From Rhodococcus_F sp040656415 (GTDB taxonomy: Bacteria; Actinomycetota; Actinomycetes; Mycobacteriales; Mycobacteriaceae), in contig NZ_JBFAMC010000006.1 of assembly GCF_040656415.1 (NCBI RefSeq), positions 1-64,000 of the forward strand: a stretch of DNA of 64,000 nucleotides, in the 5' to 3' direction. Under the pieces are notes generated by a model. It was given only the letters and a program-made list of their open reading frames with translations, was not told where the DNA came from and ran no database searches. Shown piece by piece: positions 59,283 through 64,000 of this stretch. A program made the translations under genes and the position numbers. The stretch's first letter is position 1; the number at the start of each line of letters is the position of its first letter.

Positions 59283-60263
59283 ATGTCTCGATCGGTTCTG
59301 ACAGTAGGTATTGCCGCAATAGCGGCCACTATCACAACTTTCGCACTTGCGACTCCCCGAGCGCCGGCGGAATCGACTGGCTCTGTGGGTATCGACCCAC
59401 CGATTCTCCCTTTTGGGATCGAGACCAGTTTCGTAGTCTTCGATCGAACAACTGCCGAACCGACTGTGAAGTTCGATTCTCACAAACAGTTTCGATCCGC
59501 CTCCATCGTAAAGCTATTGATCGCATTGGATTACCTGGAGGGATTGGGAGAGGATTTCAGCATTCCGCCAGAAGACTTGGCGCAGTTGCAGCCGATGCTG
59601 CGTTCGAGCGACGACACCGCCGCGTCGTACTTCTGGGTGAAGGGTGGATTCGCGGCGATTGTCGAACGGATGGCCACCAAACTCGACCTCACCGACACTG
59701 CCCCACCGGCTGACCGGGCCATATGGGGATACACCGCAATCAGCGCTTCCGATGTGGTCAAGATCTACCGGTACATCCTCGACGACGCCTCACCGCAGGT
59801 TCGATCTGTAATCATGGACAACCTGCACCAGTCGACAAAGTGTGGGAATGACGGTTTCGACCAGTACTTCGGTATCCCCGAAGCCGCGCCGCCCCCGTGG
59901 GCAATCAAGCAAGGGTGGTCCGGATTCGGCGATGCGCCGTCGATACCATGTTCCCCCGCAAATCCTTTGCCACCCGACCCGTTCGACGAACCTGAGGTTC
60001 ATGACGGCGATGCCGAGATCGCGGACGGGCTTGCAGGCTCTTCGCAGGACGGCCAAGAGCCGACACCCGCAGGTCCAGATATCGACTTGACCAAGGCGGC
60101 CATGCACACAACGGGCACCCTTGGCGAGAACAACGACAAGATCGTCGTGGTCCTCACCCTCGAACCCGCGGGGATTTCGTGGAACGAATCAGCCCGACGG
60201 ATCTCGCTGATCACCGAAGGAGTCCTCGCCGTGAGCTCACTTGTCATCTCCGCCAGTGATTGA
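59283..60263 (+). CDS. Exported serine hydrolase of the beta-lactamase/PBP fold
   Basis: Secreted protein of 326 aa. A signal peptide (about residues 1-30, AIAATITTFALATPRAPA) precedes SASIVKLLIALDYL, where the SxxK nucleophile-lysine pair of class A beta-lactamases would be. SSDDTAASYFW may supply the second motif, and KQGWSG near residue 210 stands where KTG is expected, but it is altered. A long Pro/Asp-rich insert of about 55 residues interrupts the C-terminal part. Hydrolysis of a beta-lactam is therefore uncertain; a lipoprotein-like or peptidase-like role is possible. Confidence 0.75.
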   Translation: MSRSVLTVGIAAIAATITTFALATPRAPAESTGSVGIDPPILPFGIETSFVVFDRTTAEPTVKFDSHKQFRSASIVKLLIALDYLEGLGEDFSIPPEDLAQLQPMLRSSDDTAASYFWVKGGFAAIVERMATKLDLTDTAPPADRAIWGYTAISASDVVKIYRYILDDASPQVRSVIMDNLHQSTKCGNDGFDQYFGIPEAAPPPWAIKQGWSGFGDAPSIPCSPANPLPPDPFDEPEVHDGDAEIADGLAGSSQDGQEPTPAGPDIDLTKAAMHTTGTLGENNDKIVVVLTLEPAGISWNESARRISLITEGVLAVSSLVISASD

Positions 60264-60283
60264 GGGAGTTGCTTCGTTCGCTG

Positions 60284-61090
60284 TCAACGCTTCGGTGGGA
60301 GTGGTGACCGCTCCAGGGTCCATCGGTGGACGGCTGATCGGTCACTGGCGCATGCCAGCAGCTTCCACTGCGACGAGTTCCAGGAAAAGACCGCGACCTG
60401 CCCGAATCGACGACCGATCTCGCGCGCCTGTTCGTCGGACAGTCCAGACACCGCAACACTGAGTTCCTGATACGTGCCGTCCGGCGAACCTCCGATCGCC
60501 CCGAATGTGTCCAGACCGCGGCCGTGCAGATAGTCGGTGAGCCGACGGTGGCTCTCGCGTTCGCGCTCGGTCCCGGGCAGTTCACCAGGCTGGCATGCGG
60601 CGATGATGTGCAGCGGACCAGCCGGGGGCATGGTGCCGTAGGCAGCGTCATCGGTAGGGGTGATGCGGACGGCACCGGTCGGTAGCGCAACATCTACGAC
60701 CGCTTCCGAATAGTTCTGCCACAGCACATCGTTTGCGGCGAAAGCGGCCAGTGAGTCGGGGCACCGGCGTACTGCGAAGTCGTCTCCGCTTGCCCAGATC
60801 ACGGATACCCCGTGGTCATGGAGTAAGTCGATCACATTCTTGGCCGGCTCCGCTGGCAGCAGGAACGACCGATGGCTGTGCTCGACATAGGGGGCGCAGT
60901 CGAGGATCTGCTCTAACGCGGTGCGCATCGTTGCCATGTCGATCGTCGCTCGGACGTCGATCAGCTCGCTGTTCGTGTCATCGAACAGGAGTATCACTGA
61001 TCGGTTGTCACCGAACGCAATCCGCCGATCGCTGACTTGGTGACCCATCTGGCGCAGATAGGCGAGGTACGCGTTTTGCAGGCCCTTCAC
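60284..61090 (-). CDS. DUF3293 domain protein
   Basis: A 268-aa soluble protein. The C-terminal 115 residues fit DUF3293: LHIIAACQPGELPGTERERE, then GRGLDTFGAIGGSPDGTYQE and FGQVAVFSWNSSQWKLL. The N-terminal 150 residues (RQMGHQVSDRRIAFGDNRSV, FLLPAEPAKNVIDLLHDHGV) form a separate domain I cannot name. It is downstream of nothing obvious on its strand except dapA, which ends 40 bp upstream, so the two may be co-transcribed. Function unknown. Confidence 0.78.
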   Translation of the reverse strand: MKGLQNAYLAYLRQMGHQVSDRRIAFGDNRSVILLFDDTNSELIDVRATIDMATMRTALEQILDCAPYVEHSHRSFLLPAEPAKNVIDLLHDHGVSVIWASGDDFAVRRCPDSLAAFAANDVLWQNYSEAVVDVALPTGAVRITPTDDAAYGTMPPAGPLHIIAACQPGELPGTERERESHRRLTDYLHGRGLDTFGAIGGSPDGTYQELSVAVSGLSDEQAREIGRRFGQVAVFSWNSSQWKLLACASDRSAVHRWTLERSPLPPKR

Positions 61091-61130
61091 AGGTTGCAGC
61101 CGATCCAGGCCCTGCTGGACTCTCCTCCTG

Positions 61131-62021
61131 TCAAAGCAGGCCCGACGCAGCGAGCCCGGCGCGCAGGCGCTCGATGTGCTCGGCAGGCCCCTGTCTCAGC
61201 GGCATGCGGAGTTGGTCGGAATCGATGACACCGAGCATCTTGAGGGCTGCCTTCGCCTGGATCGCTCCCTGCGAGGTGTGCATGATTGCGTCGACCGCAG
61301 GGATCAGTCGGGTGTGGATCTCGCGTGCCCGGGGCAGGTCGCCTCGGTCCACGCAGGCAATCATCTCTGCGTAGAGGTCACCCGCAACGTGCCCGACGAC
61401 CGACACAACGCCAGTGGCGCCCTGCGCGAGGTGTGCAAGGTTGAGCACGTCATCCCCCGAGTACCAGAGCAGATCGGTCTCGGCTATCAGTCGGCTCGCC
61501 TCGAACATGTCGCCCTTGGCATCCTTGACGGCCTTGACTTGCTCGATATCCGAGGCGCGCCGGATCGTCTCGGTCGTCAGGGCGGTTCCGGTGCGGCCGG
61601 GGATGTCGTACAGCATGACTGGCGTCTGGCCGCCGGCTTCGGCAACGAGGCGGAAGTGCTCGAGGATGCAGTCTTGTGGCGGTTTGTTGTAGTAAGGGGT
61701 GACCACGAGCAGCGCATCCGCTCCGCGGGCGACCATCTCCCGAGCCGCGCGCGCGGAGTGCTCGGTGTCGTTGGTGCCGCAACCGGCCATGACCGCGACT
61801 CGGTCGCCCACCGCCTCGACGACGGCCTGCACCGAGGAGTAGTCCTCTTCGTCGGAGGTCGTCGGGGACTCGCCTGTGGTGCCATTGACCAGAAGCCCGT
61901 CGTGCCCAGAGTCGGCGAGGTGTACCGCGAGCCGCTGCAGCCCGTCGTAGTCGATCGAGCCATCGTCGTGCATCGGAGTCACCATCGCAGTGATCATCCG
62001 GCCAAATGGGGTGTCCTCCAT
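61131..62021 (-). CDS. dapA: 4-hydroxy-tetrahydrodipicolinate synthase
   Basis: Condenses pyruvate with aspartate semialdehyde in lysine and diaminopimelate synthesis, or a close DapA-family aldolase. The 296-aa TIM barrel has GRMITAMVTPMHDDGSIDY, the pyruvate-binding NGTTGESPT, the catalytic Tyr in MLYDIPGRTGT and the Schiff-base Lys in QVKAVKDAKGD. All key residues are present and the length is standard. It is not near other lysine genes in this window, so it may be a second copy or a side-pathway aldolase; dapA itself remains the best call. Confidence 0.9.
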   Translation of the reverse strand: MEDTPFGRMITAMVTPMHDDGSIDYDGLQRLAVHLADSGHDGLLVNGTTGESPTTSDEEDYSSVQAVVEAVGDRVAVMAGCGTNDTEHSARAAREMVARGADALLVVTPYYNKPPQDCILEHFRLVAEAGGQTPVMLYDIPGRTGTALTTETIRRASDIEQVKAVKDAKGDMFEASRLIAETDLLWYSGDDVLNLAHLAQGATGVVSVVGHVAGDLYAEMIACVDRGDLPRAREIHTRLIPAVDAIMHTSQGAIQAKAALKMLGVIDSDQLRMPLRQGPAEHIERLRAGLAASGLL

Positions 62022-62288
62022 GGTTGATAGACACTACGCCCAACCGTTGCCTTCGAGTCGCCGACTGTTCGAAAACCGTATGCGACACAGCTGATCACTC
62101 CGCTTCGAAGGCGCGGTGACGGAATATGTGCACCAGGAGTTCAGGCACACCGGGCGAATTCGGCAACGACGTATTGTATGTGTTGCGAACTATCTATATG
62201 CGGCCTGAGGCTTTGGTTGGCCCGCACACCGAGCGCACACTGCGAGAGCAAGGTGCGCTCACCCCCGCAGGCAAGCAAAGGTAAGACA

Positions 62289-62978
62289 ATGGTAAATAGC
62301 AGCCATACTGCACTTCTTGTAATAGACATGCAGAAGGAAAGCAAGTACGGCATCGAACACATGCAGGAAGCAGTGGATTCTGCAGAGTCTGTGATCGGCA
62401 TCTGCCGTTCGCTGTCGGTCCCGGTCATATACACCCGACACGTGAGCCGAGTAGACGGTGCGGGACTGATCAACAACGAGATTCTCGATGATTCGGGGAA
62501 ACCTGTTTTCTACCGGTCCGATACCGAGAATCTCGAGGTGATCGACCAGCTCGAGCCACGCGTTGGCGAGGTCGTCATCGACAAGTATCGGTGGAGTGGA
62601 TTCCACGAAACTTCCCTGGATCTCATACTCCGTACCCAGAAGATCGAAACGGTGATCGTCGTCGGATTTACGACCGACTGCTGTGTTTTGACCACGGTGT
62701 TCGATGCCTTTTCCCGCAACTACAACGTCGTGTTGGTGAAGGACGCTTGTGCCGCCACTAATTCCGGTGCACACAAGTCTGCCATTCTGAACATGGCGAA
62801 TTGGACTTACGGGATCGAAATCATCGATTCCAAAGAGCTGATCAACAAGATGTCGGGTTCCGCGTATACGTCCTGGAAGGCGACCGCACCTGATCTGGTG
62901 GCCTATTCGAGCAAGAGGATCGACGACGCCTATGAATCCCTCTCATCGGAGTTCAAGGGAGATTCATTCAATGACTGA
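62289..62978 (+). CDS. Cysteine hydrolase, isochorismatase-like amidase
   Basis: A 229-aa hydrolase. The catalytic triad is visible: Asp in LLVIDMQKESKYG, Lys in VIDKYRWSGFHET, and Cys in VVGFTTDCCVLTTVFDAF. Such enzymes hydrolyse ureidoacrylate, N-carbamoylsarcosine, nicotinamide or related small amides. AAAGGTAA precedes the ATG. Its last 8 bp overlap a 47-aa membrane protein gene, which in turn overlaps a nucleobase-family permease. The operon therefore looks like uptake and hydrolysis of a small nitrogenous compound; the compound is not known. Confidence 0.88.
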   Translation: MVNSSHTALLVIDMQKESKYGIEHMQEAVDSAESVIGICRSLSVPVIYTRHVSRVDGAGLINNEILDDSGKPVFYRSDTENLEVIDQLEPRVGEVVIDKYRWSGFHETSLDLILRTQKIETVIVVGFTTDCCVLTTVFDAFSRNYNVVLVKDACAATNSGAHKSAILNMANWTYGIEIIDSKELINKMSGSAYTSWKATAPDLVAYSSKRIDDAYESLSSEFKGDSFND

Positions 62979-63114
62979 GGATCAGCGCAAGAACTTCGAC
63001 TCCGATGAATCCACCGACCTTTCCAGAACCGACCAAGTCCTGATGCTGCTACTGGCGATCGTCCCCATTACTCTTTCGACCTGGTGGTATGTAGCGCAGG
63101 GAATGTCGAAGTGA
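62971..63114 (+). CDS. Single-span small membrane protein between amidase and NCS1 permease genes
   Basis: A 47-aa protein with a charged N-terminus (MTEDQRKNFDSDESTDLS) and one transmembrane helix (VLMLLLAIVPITLSTWWYVA). Its ATG overlaps the amidase stop by 8 bp and its stop overlaps the permease GTG by 4 bp, so it is translated as part of the operon. Small single-span proteins of this kind often act as transporter subunits or stabilisers. That role is inferred from context. Confidence 0.8.
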   Translation: MTEDQRKNFDSDESTDLSRTDQVLMLLLAIVPITLSTWWYVAQGMSK

Positions 63115-64000
63115 GTGGTGAGGCCTCGACGTCACTACCACTGAAGAAGTCGCAACGGTACGCCGGCTTCTTCTCGATATTCTGGCTGTGGGCCGGAGGG
63201 AACGTACTGCTTACGAACTTCATCTCTGGATCTTCATATGCCAGCGGTCTCGGATTCGAGAACATGTTGGTGATCACCGTCACCGGGTTCATGCTCGGAT
63301 TCGCCTTCTGCTCATGGAATTCTCAGCGTAGCGCGCGATACGGAATTGATGAGATCGTGTCGCTGCGCCCGGCATTCGGCCCTCGAGGTTCGGCATATGG
63401 AACTCTGGTTCTCGTCTGCGTGAATTTCGGCTGGGTCGGTATTCTGGCTGCACTTGCGGGTACGGCCACGAAGATCGTGGCCGATGGTCAAGGAATCAGT
63501 TTTACAGGCGACTACTACGTGTACTCGATCGGTGCGGGCATATTCATTCCATTACTCATAATCACCTACAGTCAGAAGGCTTCGTTCACGGTTTCGCGGC
63601 TTGTTGTGCCACTTCTGGTGGCCTTTGTCGGATATATCGTCGTCCGGTTGTTCATCGATGGTCATATTTCAACGATTGTGAACAAGCCTGGTGACGGTAG
63701 TTCCGATTGGGCCATTGCATTCGAAATCATCTTCGCTTTCTCGATATCTTGGTTCCCATATCTGGGATCTTGGAACAGATTCTCCAGCACCGAGAAATCA
63801 AGTTTTTGGGGAACGTATCTCGGACTGTTGGTGACGGGCGTGACATTTGCCGTCGTGGGCGGCATGGCGACGCTCGCAACTGGAGAGATAGACCCGGCCA
63901 TCTGGGCCAATGAACTGGACCTGGGATTGGTGTCTCTGCTGATTATCGTATTGGGCACAATCACGGCGGTCACGCATCTTCTCGGTTCGGGATCAATGGG
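63111..64000 (+). CDS. NCS1-family nucleobase/cation symporter (3' end outside window)
   Basis: Membrane transporter with 296 codons inside the window. The GTG start overlaps the preceding stop (GTGA). The cytosine-permease/NCS1 layout is visible: SQRYAGFFSIFWLWAGGNVL, ITVTGFMLGFAFCSWNSQRSARYG, DEIVSLRPAFGPRGSAYGTL and SISWFPYLGSWNRFS, with about eight helices so far. It probably imports a purine, pyrimidine, hydantoin or allantoin-like compound for the amidase encoded two genes upstream; the substrate is inference. The frame is open to the right edge. Confidence 0.87.
   Translation, partial: MSGEASTSLPLKKSQRYAGFFSIFWLWAGGNVLLTNFISGSSYASGLGFENMLVITVTGFMLGFAFCSWNSQRSARYGIDEIVSLRPAFGPRGSAYGTLVLVCVNFGWVGILAALAGTATKIVADGQGISFTGDYYVYSIGAGIFIPLLIITYSQKASFTVSRLVVPLLVAFVGYIVVRLFIDGHISTIVNKPGDGSSDWAIAFEIIFAFSISWFPYLGSWNRFSSTEKSSFWGTYLGLLVTGVTFAVVGGMATLATGEIDPAIWANELDLGLVSLLIIVLGTITAVTHLLGSGSM

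Noticed and set aside
1..64000. CRISPR arrays, tRNA or rRNA genes
   Set aside because: No regularly spaced repeats with unique spacers and no cloverleaf or rRNA sequence were seen in the intergenic gaps.

Overview
The window is chromosomal DNA of a high-GC mycolic-acid actinobacterium, most likely Rhodococcus or a close relative. The anchor is a gene order that I recognise from the origin-proximal region of Mycobacterium tuberculosis (roughly Rv0046c to Rv0058): ino1, a PadR regulator, a DUF5318 gene, ponA, a GT87 mannosyltransferase-like gene, rpsF, ssb, rpsR, rplI and dnaB. GTG and TTG starts, 4-bp start/stop overlaps and F420-type oxidoreductases fit the same lineage. No rRNA, tRNA, CRISPR array or transposase was found.

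Layout. 1-11.2 kb: a polar amino-acid ABC transporter fusion cut by the window edge, a PucR regulator, and a lipid-flavoured run (VOC protein, FAD oxidoreductase, DUF3556 membrane protein, acyl-CoA ligase, LLM and deazaflavin oxidoreductases), then a metallohydrolase/DUF2786 pair. 11.4-15.9 kb: a complete sugar importer (ATPase, lipoprotein, two permeases). 16.3-24.8 kb: the conserved block with ino1, PadR, ponA and two GT87 genes. 25-30.5 kb: an accessory insert relative to the M. tuberculosis order, with a YVTN beta-propeller surface protein, an HDAC-fold deacetylase, a small helix-turn-helix gene, an unknown gene and a secreted phospholipase C-like protein. 30.8-35.1 kb: rpsF-ssb-rpsR-rplI, a terminator, a cluster of DnaA-box-like 9-mers, and dnaB interrupted in its P-loop by a class 3 intein.

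35.5-41.6 kb: small unknown genes, decayed gene ends (YVTN and excalibur remnants), a HAD phosphatase, an alpha/beta hydrolase and a WYL regulator separated by a perfect palindrome. 42-57.6 kb: a defence island holding a dynamin-like GTPase, a 47-codon relic of a type I methyltransferase (hsdM), an overlapping three-gene McrB-McrC-unknown operon, a NADAR protein, an unknown gene, and an orphan type I restriction subunit HsdR. A two-gene cargo (DAO oxidoreductase plus SRPBCC protein) sits between two imperfect copies of the hsdR upstream sequence. Two unknown genes follow. 57.8-64 kb: an MFS transporter, a secreted beta-lactamase-fold protein, DUF3293, dapA, and an overlapping operon of cysteine hydrolase, 47-aa membrane protein and NCS1 permease that runs off the right edge.

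The strongest leads are the island in which the hsdM/hsdS position of a type I system is now occupied by McrBC with an extra overlapping gene and a nearby GTPase, the W-C-T class 3 intein in dnaB, and the DnaA-box-like cluster in front of dnaB. All calls come from reading the sequence; no database search was run.
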